A stretch of 64,000 nt of DNA from Akebia trifoliata (Eukaryota; Streptophyta; Magnoliopsida; Ranunculales; Lardizabalaceae), in assembly GCA_017979445.1 (NCBI GenBank), contig CM030711.1:12476092-12540091 (forward strand), in the 5' to 3' direction. The notes below the pieces were generated by a model, which had not been told where the DNA came from, did no database searches, and saw nothing but the letters and a program-made list of their open reading frames with translations. Of the stretch, positions 45,520 through 57,607 are shown piece by piece (the stretch's first letter is position 1; each line of letters begins with the position of its first letter). The position numbers were made by a program, and so were the translations under genes.

Positions 45520-46869
45520 CCTGATCACCTAACCTAGGGGAGGGAAAAATCTGAACTACGTTTTGGTCTGATCCCAAAAATTTGGGGTACGTAGGCAACC
45601 TGAAAAGTTACTTCAGGTCCGACCACATCAAAATAAAAAAATATATATAGATTCCTCGACAAAGGAAAAATCTAAAAAGAAAAAAATTCAAAAGAAAAAG
45701 AAATATCATCCAAAATAGGGAAGAAAGTTCAAGAAAAAATTTAAAATGAAATGCCACACAAGTGGCATTTGAGTTTTTGAGCCTCAAAATTCTTTTCTTT
45801 TTATGTCTAGTCCCAAACCTACCTATAAAAGTCCTCTTAAGTACCCTGTGAAAAAGTCAAGGAGGGTAGCGAAGCATGATCAGACAGTAATTCTAGAACT
45901 TTAGAGGAGAAGAAAAAGATAAAAAAAATAAATAAGCCTACTAAGTTGAAAACCCGGAAAGGGCAACTTAGGCAAAAATTAAGGCAAGCTCGCAAGGTTG
46001 AAAATCTGAAAGGACAACTTTGGCAACAATCAGAGCAAAGAAAAAAGAAAGAGCTCGCTAGATCGAAAATCTGAAAAGGCGATCTAGGCAAAAGCTAGAG
46101 CAAGCTCGCTAGATTGAAAACTTGAAAAGGCGATCTAGGCAAAAGTTAGAGCAATAAAGAAAAACAGAAGAAAATCCCAAGCTGAAAGCGACCCGAGCTG
46201 AAACATCAGAAGTTCGAATCATCAAGTTCAATACTCAGCTTAAACCGACATAAATTCAGAAGCCACAAGTATCTTGTCTATGATCAATCTGAAAATTCTT
46301 ACTTCCCCAAGTGAACCAATGGAGAGAAGGGTGAATTCTATGATGAGTCTCAAAAGGAAATATTTTGTTTTCTTGAGCCTGACTCAAAATCTTCAATAAA
46401 ATTAATCAAAATTAAAAGTTGGATCTTTATTGCGCTTATGGTAATCAAATATTTCAAACCTTCATACAAGGGGCATTTTTCTTTTTCCTCTAAATATGTA
46501 ATTTCCCCCCTTATACTAGGAGCATTTTTTAATGATGTGTTCAATGCCATGTTTATTGTCAAACTAGGGACATTTTGTTTTTGAGCAATGTTAATCCTAA
46601 AAGATAATGAGAATTCCAAACTTAAGGTTACCCTCTTGATAGCAGTTTTTCGAAAAACTCTTGAGATTCAAACTCAGGTTTTAAATTTATAAAAATTTTG
46701 GACAAAATCTTGAGGTTCAAACACATGCATTTTAGATCTCACATAGGAGATAGGGCATCTATTCTGTCCTAGATCTATTCATTCCCGGATCCAACCCCTC
46801 TTTTCCAGATTTCATTTTCAATCATTCTTTCCCAGATTTATTCATTTATTCTCAGTTTTACTCAGCCAG
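45520..46869 (+). other. Ogre 3' untranslated region, first part
   Basis: Non-coding DNA after integrase. It holds the hairpin repeat array at 45941-46138 and A-rich stretches. No env-like or other ORF is credible. Confidence 0.7.
45941..46138 (+). repeat. Four tandem hairpins with compensatory stem changes
   Basis: Four units, spaced 43-65 bp, share an 8-bp inverted repeat around a 14-15 base loop (AAAATCTGAAAAGG type). Arms: CTAAGTTG/CAACTTAG (45941-45971), CAAGGTTG/CAACTTTG (45993-46022), CTAGATCG/CGATCTAG (46058-46087) and CTAGATTG/CGATCTAG (46109-46138). All pairs are Watson-Crick or G-T. Confidence 0.88.
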
Positions 46870-47778
46870 ATGCCGCCAAGGGTTTTCTTGGAATTATACT
46901 CAGATGCCGCCAAGGGTTTTCTTGGAACTATGCTCAAATGCCGGCAAGGGTTTTCTTGGAATTATGCTCAGATGCCGCCGAGGGTTTTCTCGGAACTATG
47001 CTCAGATGCCGCCAAGGGTTTTCTTGGAATTATGCTCAGATGCCGCCGAGGGTTTTCTTGGAATTATGCTCAGATGCCGCCAAGGGTTTTCTCGGAATAT
47101 GCTCAGATGCCGCCAAGGGTTTTCTTGGAATTATGCTCAGATGCCGCCGAGGGTTTCTTGGAATTATGCTCAGATGCCGCCGAGGGTTTTCTCGGAACTA
47201 TGCTCAGATGCCGCCAAGGTTTTTCTTGAATTATGCTCAGATGCCGCCGAGGGTTTTCTCGGAACTATGCTCAGATGCCGCCAAGGGTTTTCTTGGAATT
47301 ATGCTCAGATGCCGCCGAGGGTTTCTCGGAACTATGCTCAGATGCCGCCAAGGGTTTTCTTGGAATTATGCTCAGATGCCGCCAAGGGTTTTCTCGGAAT
47401 TATGCTCAGATGCCGCCAAGGGTTTTCTTGGAATTATGCTCAGATGCCGCCGAGGGTTTTTCGGAATTATGCTCAGATGCCGCCGAGGGTTTTCTCGGAA
47501 CTATGCTCAGATGCCGCCAAGGGTTTTCTTGGAATTATGCTCAGATGCCGCCGAGGGTTTTCTCGGAACTATGCTCAGATGCCGCCGAGGGTTTTCTCGG
47601 AACTATGCTCAGATGCCGCCAAGGGTTTTCTTGAATTATGCTCAGATGCCGCGAGGGTTTCTCGGAACTATGCTCAGATGCCGCCAAGGGTTTTCTTGGA
47701 ATTATGCTCAGATGCCGCCGAGGGTTTTTCGAAATTATGCTCAGATGCCGCCAAGGGTTTTCTTGGAATTATGCTCAG
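46870..47778 (+). repeat. 34-bp minisatellite, 27 units
   Basis: Unit: ATGCCGCCAAGGGTTTTCTT followed by GGAATTATGCTCAG; 27 units, several lacking one base (909 bp in total). Two subtypes exist, CCAAG...CTTGG and CCGAG...CTCGG, often alternating. Because 34 is not a multiple of 3 and no frame has a stop, long open frames arise in all three forward frames; they are artefacts. It belongs to the 3' untranslated region of the Ogre-type element. Confidence 0.97.
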
Positions 47779-48122
47779 TTTATATTTACTTCATGCTCAG
47801 ATTTGACTCATTTCCAACTCAAACTCTTTGAAATTTATCTCAGATTTTGAGCCCACACACTTGCACAGTTGTTATATCAGTCAAGGAGAATTTTTTTGTA
47901 AAATTCAAGGATCTGACACTGCCAGTGAGAACTCGCGCTCAAGGACCTGACATTTTTCTAATTCGGGGAGAGTTTTATGCTCAATGATCCGAATACCCCG
48001 ACGAATTGTTAAATCAGGCTGCAAAATGAACTGTCACTAGCTTTGGCATTCGGATATCGCACTATCTACCAAAATAGATTTGCTATCTAGTTTGCTTCAA
48101 CCCTCTACCAAAGAGGGGCATC
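47779..48122 (+). other. Ogre 3' untranslated region, end, with polypurine tract
   Basis: Non-coding. The last bases, AAGAGGGGCATC (48111-48122), abut the 3' LTR and serve as the likely polypurine tract. Confidence 0.75.
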
Positions 48123-49879
48123 TGTAGACATCCCATTTTTGCATCCGCCTGATTAATCAAGTCGTCGACCCGATCGTAAAGGTTCCCAATGATGGATGTC
48201 TATTCCAATGCTTTATTTTGTTACCAGATATGTTTCAGAAATCCGGATGAGGTATCTCGAACTGACAAAACTTAGAAACCACGCTACGCTAGGAAAATAC
48301 GACCCCAGAAACATAGAAATCATCATCTTGCAAACCAAAAAGAAGCTTCACGATAAAAATCACTAAATTACCAAAATACCCCTAACATCAAAACAACCCT
48401 AGAGCCTGCATTACGCTTAGGAAAACCCACTCAAACACATAAAACAACAAATCGAAACCAAGTAAACCACTTCGCCAATTTTCACAAAATTTGACAAAAT
48501 TACGAAAATACCCCTCATAAAGTTCACGATCATTTCATACAAAAAACTTCATAAATGAAAAAAACCAACATTCCCATTGAATTCCTTATGAAAAACTGAT
48601 TCCAAAACATCTTGGAACATTGAAAAAAGACTTAAAACGTTAAAAATCCTCTCCGAGGGCAAAATGATAATTTCACAATTTTAATAATTAAAATTTTTGA
48701 AATTAATAAATAAATCATTAAATAATGTAAAGTGAAACATTAATAAAATTAATTATAAAATTTAAACTAAAAAATTGATCAATCAGGCTTTCAAGAAAAT
48801 TGTTGATAGGTTCGCAAGATATTTCTTTAAGGACCCCTCCATTTGGGGGTCCAAAGAATCAAAGATATAATAGAGAGGGGTTCTCCAAAAATTAAAGTCA
48901 ATCAAGCAAGACTAAAGTCAAGATATTAAAGTCAATCAAATAAGACTAAAGTCAAAATTAAAGTCAATTAAGTAAGACTAGAGTCAAGTATTAAAGTCAA
49001 TCTCATAAGACTAAAGTCAAAACCCTAATCTAAACTAATCGAGTCAATCTCATAAGACTAAGGTCAAAACCCTAAATCAAAACCCTAATCTAAACTAATC
49101 AAGTCAATCTCATAAGACTAAGGTCAAAACCTAAATCAAAACCCTAATCTAAACTAATCAAGTCAATCTCATAAGACTAAAGTCAAAACCCTAAAACCCT
49201 AAAGACTAAGTCAAAACCCTAATTGAAACCCTAAAAGAAACCCTAATCAAACCCTAATGCTTCTAAAAACTTTATAAATAGGAGCCTCCACACCTTATTT
49301 TCATATCAAAGAAAAAATCCTATGAAAAGTAGGTGAAGAAGCCTCCACAACCTCTCCAAAACCCTAATTTTGGAGCCTCAACTCCTTACCTAACACCCCT
49401 GTTTTGATTTTAGCCTAAAAAACACCCAAAAATCTCTCAAAAACATCCTAAAAATTCATAACAAATTCGAAGCACCCAGATCCAAGAAGGAGATACCTTA
49501 CCTCGGAGATCAGAAATCAGATCCGGAGATAGAACGAAGTAAGGAACACGGTACAAGGAGCCGTTTTCACCAGATCTGAAGGAATAACACTTTTGCAGAT
49601 CGAATGTAAGCTTTTTTATTATTTTTTTTAATCTAGGTTTGACATTAACGATGTAGATTTATTTGGGATAAGTAGAGACCGGCAATGGCTGGACGGGGTT
49701 GGTGCCTAACACCTTCCAACCCCGTAACATGATCTCCGGATTCAGATTTTCTGTAGTAGATTAGTTTCTATCCGTTTTAGAGTCAGTTTGGTTCCTAGAC
49801 CATAATAACTAGGTGGCGACTCCCAAACCTCAAGGGTCAAAAGCGGATCTGCGCACCCAGCAGATCAAGGGCGCTTTCA
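48123..49879 (+). repeat. 3' LTR of the Ogre-type element, full length
   Basis: 1757 bp, TGTAGACATCCC...CTTTCA. TATAAATA lies at 49273-49280, preceded by the ACCCTAA array. From about 49030 on it matches the truncated 5' LTR. Confidence 0.92.
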
Positions 49880-51550
49880 GGTACATACGACCCACTTAAG
49901 ATTTTTAGCAATGCCTGCTAACGTTCTTTTGAGTTTTGTAGAAGACCTAAGATACTAATCTCTGTCGGGGTTTTGTTTAGCCGTTCCACTGTATTGAACT
50001 CACTTTTGCATATGAGTTTGATAAAGGAAAAAAAACTCTTGGCCCACAAAAGTATAAACTGTGAACAGCGAAAAATTCCTTGAAATCCTAAGCCTTGTGC
50101 TCAATCAATATTCGCCCAGTACTGGGGCACTAGGGATGGCTCTAAAAGAGCTTAAGAGATACTAACATCTATATCCTCAATGGTTGGCTAAAACACAGAA
50201 ATCATTGAAGTACCAAAGGTCTTTCAAAAAGTTTTCATATTTTTAATCTACAATATCTATTTGATAAAAACAAATTTAAAAAATTCAAATTTTTTTCAAA
50301 ATGACGATTTTGATCAATGATGAAAAATTTAGGACTTACTCAAACTTCATGTTTTCAAAGCAATAGATACACATGAGGCCAAGTAAGTAAAAAAAACCTA
50401 CTTTCTTTTCATTTCAAAAAGTTTCACATTACATTTTTGCTAACAAAAAAAATTCAAAAATATATGGTACTAATCACACGTCTCAATGAGAAATGAAGAA
50501 AGAATCAAGTCTTTCTTCCAAAGCACAAATTTGGGCAGCTTGCCCCATCATCACCACCTTAGTGTCTGAAATGTCACAACTCACCAGGTAAGAAGCAAAG
50601 GCATCAAAGCAAGGATTCTGAGCAAACCTTTCCCACAGATCAGTAATCTTAGTCCTCAAAATGGAAGATTCTTCGCTTCGCAAAGACTCAAGATGACCTA
50701 TCTGGGTCTTCAACTTAGTCTCAAAAGTAGCCAAAACATTTCAATCCGCTTGTGAGACATCCTCATCTCTTCTAATTGATCATGGTGATCAATAAAACGA
50801 GAACCAGAAGACCTTGCTAGAACCGAAGGCATAACACTAGCATTCTCTGCAGTTTGTTGTTGTATCCAAAGCCGACAGTTCGAAAAAGAATAGCCAAGAA
50901 ATAAAGACGGCTGAAAACCACCACGTTCTTCCAAGCTTTTTTTAGTTGATAACACAATTGCCACGAGGGAAAAGAAGGAGAAAAAGACCCAACCAATTCA
51001 CCAAAATCTCCATGGGTTACTATGCCTTGCTTTTCACCAAATTGTCTCAACACACGAAGAGGGATGTAGTGAGAAGTCCCAGTCAAACCAATCAATATGG
51101 CAAAGAAACTTTTGGAAAAGAAAAGAATGGGCAAAATTGAAGGCTAGAAGGTGCCTAACCAACGTATCTCATCATCTGGCATATCCTGTAAACCTTCAAA
51201 CCAACCCAACTTGCCACCAGAACGGACATGGAGGTTCTTTTTGTTCATCAAAAATACTCAATCGACATGGATGTTGAAAGGAAGACTAATGGTCGTAGTC
51301 AAAGCCAAATGATCAAAGAACCAAAGCTATACAAAAGGGGAAGTCAACTCTAAATCACAATGTTTTAAGATATAAAATAGACAAAACGAGGACTTTACCT
51401 ACAACGATGGGGCATACCCATGATACACTCGCTCTCTCCCGCTCGAACTATTCGTGAAAGATAAATAGGTTTTCCCAGTGGAATCAATAAGTTATGGACA
51501 CAAGATTTTCGTTTTTCAAATATCTCAACCACTTTGGAGTTTTTGAGTTG
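49880..51550 (-). pseudogene. Internal fragment of another minus-strand retroelement
   Basis: Minus frames at 50817-51134, 50710-50964 and 50483-50734 contain phrases such as IPLRVLRQFGEKQGIVTHGD and HDQLEEMRMSHKRIEM. They may be a decayed ORF1-like or gag-like protein in different frames; I do not recognise it firmly. The region lies directly inside a minus-oriented LTR (51.55-53.1 kb), which supports a retroelement interior. The left part is cut by the Ogre-type element. Confidence 0.45.
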
Positions 51551-51552
51551 CC

Positions 51553-53098
51553 ACCATTCTTTTTGCAAAAGAGTGTGAATGGTCACCCGTGATATATTTA
51601 TTGAAAATTCATTTTTTGGCATCTAGTAACTCTCGTATGAATAAGGCTCATTGTTCCATCTTTTGATCTAGGTAAATGAGTCTATGTTAGGGAGTAAGGC
51701 AGGTATTGGGCACCTTACTCCTTCCACTATTGGTGGTTACCTCGAATTAGGTCGGTTTGAAATAAATTTTAAAAAAAGTTAAAAATTTCGATTTGTACTC
51801 TCGAGTGCGAGGGACTTTGATTTTTGTTCAAATCATTAAGGGCACCCTTATTGAAAAATGAGCCTTTCAATGGCTCAAATCTTTCGTGGTGAGTACATAA
51901 GTATAGAGAAAAGGGAGAAGTAGAAGAGGAAAAGTGGAGAGAAGAGAAAGGGGGTTATTTGTTTCTTTTTGTCCAAAAACCCACCTTGATCTTGTCTTGA
52001 TCTTCTTGCTCTTCAAAGATGAGTCCTCCTTGATTTTTTTTTATTTCCTTAAGAATGAGTAGAAGGTTGAGTCGAAAAGTTAGGATAATTGAGAGTAAGT
52101 AGTGAGTGAAGTGTTGAAAGAGTTTTTTTTTTTTGTATTTTTACATGAGGGGGGAGTTGTGTTGAGAATGGGGTTATTTTATAAGATTTGGAGAGGAATT
52201 TTTAGAGGTAGAATTGGGTGAATTAATAAAAATGGGTAGAATGGTTTGACGATGGTGAAGAGGATGTTTGTAGATTAACGGAGATGAAAAGGTATTTGGG
52301 GAAGGAGGTTGAAATCGATTATCTGTGACCTAAATGGGTAGGATCTTTCAATCCATTTGGGTTGAGTGTTAGGTAAAATAAAATGAATGGTGTTTGATTG
52401 AGAAAATGAGGGTGTAAGAGGGTGGTTGATTGGTTGAGTGTTTGGTTAATTAAGGGAAATGAGTTTTGATTAAAAGAATGGGTTGTATAAGAGGGTGGTT
52501 GATTAGATTTTTGGGAAGGTGAAGGAAATGATAACATGTGTCAAAATTGGGTATGGAGATGTAATGTTGGATGAGTTAATTAGAGAAAATGAGTATTTGA
52601 TTAGAGATGAGGGGTGTTGTTTTGGCTTGTGAGAATAGATTTGTAGGAAATAATGAGGGTAGGTTAAAGAGAGGGTGATGTATTGATGTGGGTAGATGAA
52701 TTTTTTAGAGAAAGGGGATAGGGGTAAGTAGTTGGATGAGGGAGGTGAGTTGAGGTGGTGACATGTGTCCCACTTTGATGATCTTAGTTGATTGGTTGTG
52801 ATGTTGGGCTTGGGTTGAAAATTGGGTTTGGGTTGATTGGTTGGGCTTGGGTTGTTGGGTTTTGAAGTTAATAGGTTTCGGCGGTAGGTTGGGCCTGGGT
52901 ATAACAATGGGTAGTGGGTTGTGGTGATGGGTTGAGAGGTGTAGAGGTGGGGTGAGGAGTTTTTGGTCCGTGGGCCATATGAGAGGGACCTTAGGCTATT
53001 TATTGAAAGAAATAGAGATTTTTGAAGATTTGGACTTTGAAGGCCTATTCCAATTTTTATGGGTTTTGAGGCATTTTGCATCAAGGGCTCGGTCTACA
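51553..53098 (-). mobile_element. Minus-oriented Ty3/gypsy LTR (approximate left end)
   Basis: On the minus strand it starts TGTAGACCGAGCCC at 53098. Around 51550-51760 it shares words with the solo LTR at 2628-4568 (CCACCATTCTTTTT, GTGTGAATGGTCAC, GTAACTCTCGTATG-like, TAGGTAA). It interrupts an Athila-like LTR, which resumes at 53105. The purine-rich repetitive middle is low complexity and non-coding. Confidence 0.6.
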
Positions 53099-53104
53099 GG
53101 ACTT

Positions 53105-53586
53105 AATTGGTTATTGATATATTGTGGTATTTTCTTAAGTAGGGATTATTAGATTTAATATTGATGGTTTACACTTAGATAAGTTCAAGCTAAACCATAC
53201 TTCATCGAGAAAATTAAATATAATATTCTAATTTTGTGTTACTAAATTTTTTCACAGATATTGGGATCATTATTTGGGTTTAATAGTTTAGATTTTCCAA
53301 TTCAACAACATTAGTTTTATTGAGTGGATCGAGATAAAGAAGAAATGTTAAAATAATGGGATGATTTGTTATGGTAGATTTGACTGATCTAATATTTGTA
53401 TTGCAATTTTATTTCTTGTTTTTCTCGTTATTTCTAGTTAGCAATAGTATCTCTGAAATTGTTATTTATTGACTATCTTGAATCTTGATCTGTTTTAAGT
53501 TAAAAAGTAATCGGACTAACGTTGCCTCTGTGGATCGCTCTTTACTTGCCAAGGTTATTTGATTTGTTCTGTTATTCTCTACTCGA
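53105..53586 (+). mobile_element. Athila-like LTR fragment, plus orientation
   Basis: It closely follows 27145-27655 (TAGGGATTATTAGATTTAAT, CAACAACATTAGTTTTATTG, CCAAGGTTATTTGATTTG) and ends CTCGATGAACA before TTGACGTCGTTGTTAGGGA, a decayed primer site. Only the 3' half of the LTR remains. Confidence 0.7.
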
Positions 53587-54794
53587 TGAACAAATTGACG
53601 TCGTTGTTAGGGATCTTGTTCACAGTCAATTTTCGTGGTGTCTTGTTCACAACTAACGCTTCAGATATTAACATGATCTTAGAAATCGAATTTGTGGATA
53701 ATGGCGTGTGTGAGCCCAATTTTTGGTTTTGATTACTATATCACACGTCTCGATCTCTCCAACAAGATATTCACATCAAAGATGGCAGGTTGAAATCCAA
53801 GTGTCTTTACGAAAATCAATATTTATGCTGGCATTGGATATTTAAATCTTACATGCCATTTAGATTCGTGACTTGACATTTTGTCTGGTTCGTTTGCTTA
53901 TAAAGACACTGGTCAATGTAATGACCAACCAGAGCAGATAGTTTGCATTGCCTCATCTCATCTTTCGTATTCTCTAATGATGGATGGGTGTCTCGATGTT
54001 TGGTTTGATCACACATGATAAACCTAAAGCGAATTCCACCCTTTAAAAGGAAAAAGGCTTTAAAGACATATGTGCAGGGTTTCTGGGCCCGGGAGGATGA
54101 ACACGAAATCCCATTTGGCTATGGGTTCTGAAGTGAAGAATTTGATTAACAGCAACCTAAGGAGGACAGAACATCGAGCCTGAACTTCGAGGATATTTCA
54201 CGACTTGATTAGATACCTTAAAAAGGGTACCACAATGCCTTTAGGAAAGTTTTTAAGGGAGTTAAGAAGGTTAACCAACGCTACAAGGATCTGCAAGTCA
54301 ACACTTGTTGATTGAGTAACAGAGATAAATAATGGCCTATATTGAATAATAGAAGGCACGTGCAAGTACACAAACTGCTGTGAGTTCAGATTCAGATTAG
54401 GATGTATTTTCTTAGATTAGTCATTGTTTTCCTAGTTAGGATATTTTCTCTTTCGTAGGTAGGATTTCTATCACTGCAAAAACTCCATCTTCAACAGGAC
54501 CATGCTGTAATAGTTAAGGCATAAACCATAACATCGTATGTGTAGGTTGCAATGTTGACAAGAATGATCTTCTATTTGAAGGGTGTTGTTATCGTGAAGG
54601 TAAATAAAGAATGACTTGTTCCCAATTTGATGATACCCCCAGTACTAGTAGATCATCACTTGAGTCAACGAAATCAAATGTCTATTGTTTTAATAGTGGC
54701 AACACTCCTTTATCTTTAGAAAATAAAGTCAATACTATAAACAAACTTGTCAAAAGCATTGGATCATTAATTTCATATGTAGTTGTCGTCATGT
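53587..54794. other. Non-coding retroelement leader remains
   Basis: No gene recognised. The left part should be the leader of the Athila-like element whose LTR fragment precedes it. The right part borders a minus-strand gag. Confidence 0.4.
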
Positions 54795-56000
54795 TCATAG
54801 CAGCCAGATTATTATCAGATTCGAGTACAATCTTTGACGTATTAGGTCTATGATATTTTCATTCAGAGTGCAACACTTTTCAAGCAGGTCAATGATCACT
54901 CGATGGTAATGCCAATACCTTGGATGATAGTTACGTCCTATTTCTACTGGTCTATTAGAATGAGGTAGCTCGATCATATCTAACTTTAGCAAGTCATCTA
55001 ACATATTGGAAACATCAGACTCGTGAAAAGAGTATTCCTTTACTTCAAGCTCTTTCGGGATTAACAAAGTTGTCCACATGTTTTAAAACTTGCCAACTTT
55101 GGGCTTTTCGTTTCTTTTCTTTGTTGAAATTTTATAGATGAGGTAAACATAACTCCCTCTTCTTGAGATTTAACTTAGATTTTTGAAGCGTGCTTGGCCT
55201 TAGGTCCCTAGGTGTAGTGATACTTTGCTTCATATTGTGGGCACATGTGGTTAGTCCTCGAAGGTATGGGACTGGATTGTTTTTAAGATGTACAAAAGTC
55301 TCCAATGCATCCCATGGATACACATCTCGATGGCGGATGAGTGAGAAAAACAATCTATGCAGTTAAGAGATAAATTCCTTCAACGCTTGATATACTCAAT
55401 CATTAGCTCATCCTTTATCTGTTTGATAGTGATGAGTTCCACCATGCTTACTACCCTTCTAGTACTATAAAAGCGGAAAAGGAACTTTTTTCGAGTTGGT
55501 CCCAACCGTCTATCAAGCTGGGTTCCAAGTTGACATACCAATGAAATGCATTATCACAGAGGGAACAAACAAACTATCTTACCATGAAGTCACCATACAT
55601 ATCAGCATTGTTACAAGTTTCAATGAAGTAGGTAATGTGCTGCTTTGGATTGCCTTTTCCTTCAAACTGTTGAAATTTTGAAGGTTGATATCTTATCAGA
55701 GATGTATTTGCTCAATACGTTGGATATAGGATTTAGAATAAACCAACGAGGACTGTGACATGCCCCCATATTGAGCGCGGATGATGTTAGTGATCATTGC
55801 TTGTAGTTGTTGGACGGAGAGCAATGTGACAGATCCATGTAAAAGATATTGCGTAGAATTTTGCGAACCATAGAGATCTCCTTGTTGCTTATCTTCACAG
55901 GGAGTCATGTATGTTTCAGGGGTAAAACCTGATGGATACAAAGGTTCAGTTTTTGATTTGTTTGCTTTGTCCTTCTGTTCCAAATGGCTAATTAGGATAG
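54795..56000 (-). pseudogene. Ty3/gypsy gag remnant
   Basis: Reading leftwards on the minus strand: LQAMITNIIRAQYGG and SLVYSKSYIQRIEQI at 55696-55983. Then LETFVHLKNNPVPYLRGL with CAHNMKQSI at 55132-55353, and EYSFHESDVSNMLDDLL with RYWHYHRVIIDLLEKC at 54795-55079. These match, in order, phrases of plant Ty3/gypsy gags (the last being the degraded zinc-knuckle-like YC-YHR region). The core between them (about 55400-55690) is eroded. Protease and pol are absent to the left. Confidence 0.75.
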
Positions 56001-56514
56001 CAATTTGAATGTTTTTTTTCTTCCATTGTTTTTGTCAACCTGTTGATGGTGTCTATTATCTAAGCAACTTGTTCTTCCATTGTTAGTGCTCCAACTATCA
56101 TTACCATTCTAATGAAGGTGTGAGTTTGCGACAGATAAGTGATTGATAGAGATCTAGACAATCTCTTACTTTATTTTAAATCAGATTTAGAATTCGATGA
56201 TTCGTCTTCCAAAATGTCCTTCCACAATGTCTTTATTGTGAGTGTCATTTTTGTGGCATGCTTCTTGGAGCGACACTAGGGTTCCACAAGTTTGGAACTA
56301 CCAGTTTTCGTCATTGTTCACATTGCATGATGATCACGATCGATAACCTAACAGATTCAAGGTTGGAGGAAAATATTTTCTTACCTTTCTCAATAGTGGC
56401 AGATGCGATAACGTTGACATTGTAAGATGCCATTGATGCTTTGGTTGATGTTTTTGTAATTGACTAAAAGATAAAAGGTTGAGATAGTCCCACCAGGTGT
56501 GCTAGAAATTTTTT

Positions 56515-57607
56515 AACAATAAATTTCAGCAAATCTACCTCAAGATTCATGAAATAAGATCATAAATGATTTTATTTTTTTTGATGAAAACGAGAATACA
56601 AATCTCAATATTTTTCTCTGATTAACAGTCAAGTACAAAAATATGACGTATGTAGTTTTTTTTTCTCTAGGCTTCATGCTTTATCGACTGAGAAAATTAC
56701 TTTGGCAATGACTTTGTTTGTGTTTGATTTTCTTAAAAACTTCTATAGATTTTCTTCTCTCCGGGCTTCGCGTTTTGTCAACTAAGAAAATTTTCCTTGA
56801 CTTTTGAAGAATGACTGTTGAGTTTGATCTTCTGTATAGGATTGTGTAGATTTTCTTCTCTCCGAACTTCTTGTTTTATCAGTTGAGAAGGATTTGTTAG
56901 CTTCTAAAAGGACTTTTGAGATTGATCTTCTGTAGAGGTTTGTGTAGATTTTCTTCTCTTTGGGCTTTGCACTTAGTTGAGAATGATTTGTTGGCTTCTA
57001 AAGAAGGGTTTTTGAGCTTGATTTTCTGTAGAGGTTTATATAGATTTTCTTTTCTCTAGGCTTCGCGTTTTATCGACTGAGAAAGTTTTCTTAACTTCCA
57101 GATAAGGGTTTTATGCTTGATTTTCTCTTTAATAGGAGTCCGAAACTATGAAGAATTTTTTTATATCTCTAAAGAAGGGCTTGAAATCTTCTTCTTCTCT
57201 AAAGGGAGAGCTTTTGTCTTTTAAGAGAATGTGATCCAACTTCCACTTTCAAATGAGAGAGGCTTTTGTATTTATAGACTTAAAAATAGTTTAGCTTTCC
57301 AATCATACCCCAACTTAAAGAGATTTGATTGGTTTGTTCAGAGGTTAAACTTGTCCAAATCCAATTTCAAGGATTCTACGGATTGTTGATGGACCAAACT
57401 CATTTATTTGGGTGTAGGGCCTGATAGTTATGTGGATCACTCAGATTTATTAGATCATGGGTTTTATCTGAAATACCCAAAACCCAAGCTTGTAGGAGGC
57501 ATGGTCCCAGTTAATGGACTCAATTTGGATACGAAGGCCCATTTATAACTTCAAGGATTTTTATTTATAGAATTTGTAAAGGCCTCCTCAAAACTTTATT
57601 ACCTACA
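56515..57607 (-). mobile_element. Minus-oriented 5' LTR of the gag-bearing element
   Basis: On the minus strand it starts TGTAGGTAAT at 57607, exactly where homology with duplicate unit A begins (57609), so it interrupted that unit. Its end is near 56515, followed by AGCACACCTGGTGGGAC, a form common at the primer site of this gypsy group. Gag follows in the same orientation. Confidence 0.6.
56660..57120. repeat. Tandem repeat of about 95 bp inside the LTR, five units
   Basis: The phrase TAGATTTTCTTCTCTCCGGG followed by CTTCGCGTTTTGTC recurs, diverged, at about 56668, 56748, 56848, 56946 and 57040. Confidence 0.8.

Larger units (their letters stand above)
33138..49879 (+). mobile_element. Tat/Ogre-type Ty3/gypsy retrotransposon, 16.7 kb
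   Basis: Order: 5'-truncated LTR (33138-33978), primer site (33980-33997), 3.3-kb leader, ORF1 (37.3-38.5 kb), gag (38.8-40.2 kb), protease with G-patch-like region, RT, RNase H, a second archaeal-type RNase H, integrase (to 45519), 2.6 kb of repeat-rich 3' untranslated DNA, polypurine tract and full 3' LTR (48123-49879). The extra ORF1 before gag, the second RNase H and the great length mark the Ogre group of the Tat clade. The shared LTR parts differ by a few percent by eye. Pol is inactive: stops and one frameshift. Confidence 0.93.

Noticed and set aside
46870..47778. CRISPR-like regular repeats
   Set aside because: Units are directly adjacent with no unique spacers, and the sequence is plant retroelement DNA.
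46870..47831. Overlapping open frames of up to 300 residues with repeated MPPRVFLELCSDAA-like text
   Set aside because: All three forward frames are open because a stop-free 34-bp unit is repeated; the same peptide appears shifted in each frame. It is repeat DNA, not a protein gene.
52503..53084. 193-residue minus frame rich in Pro, Asn and Ser
   Set aside because: It lies in a purine/pyrimidine-biased repetitive LTR middle (GGGTTGG-like words); composition alone explains it.
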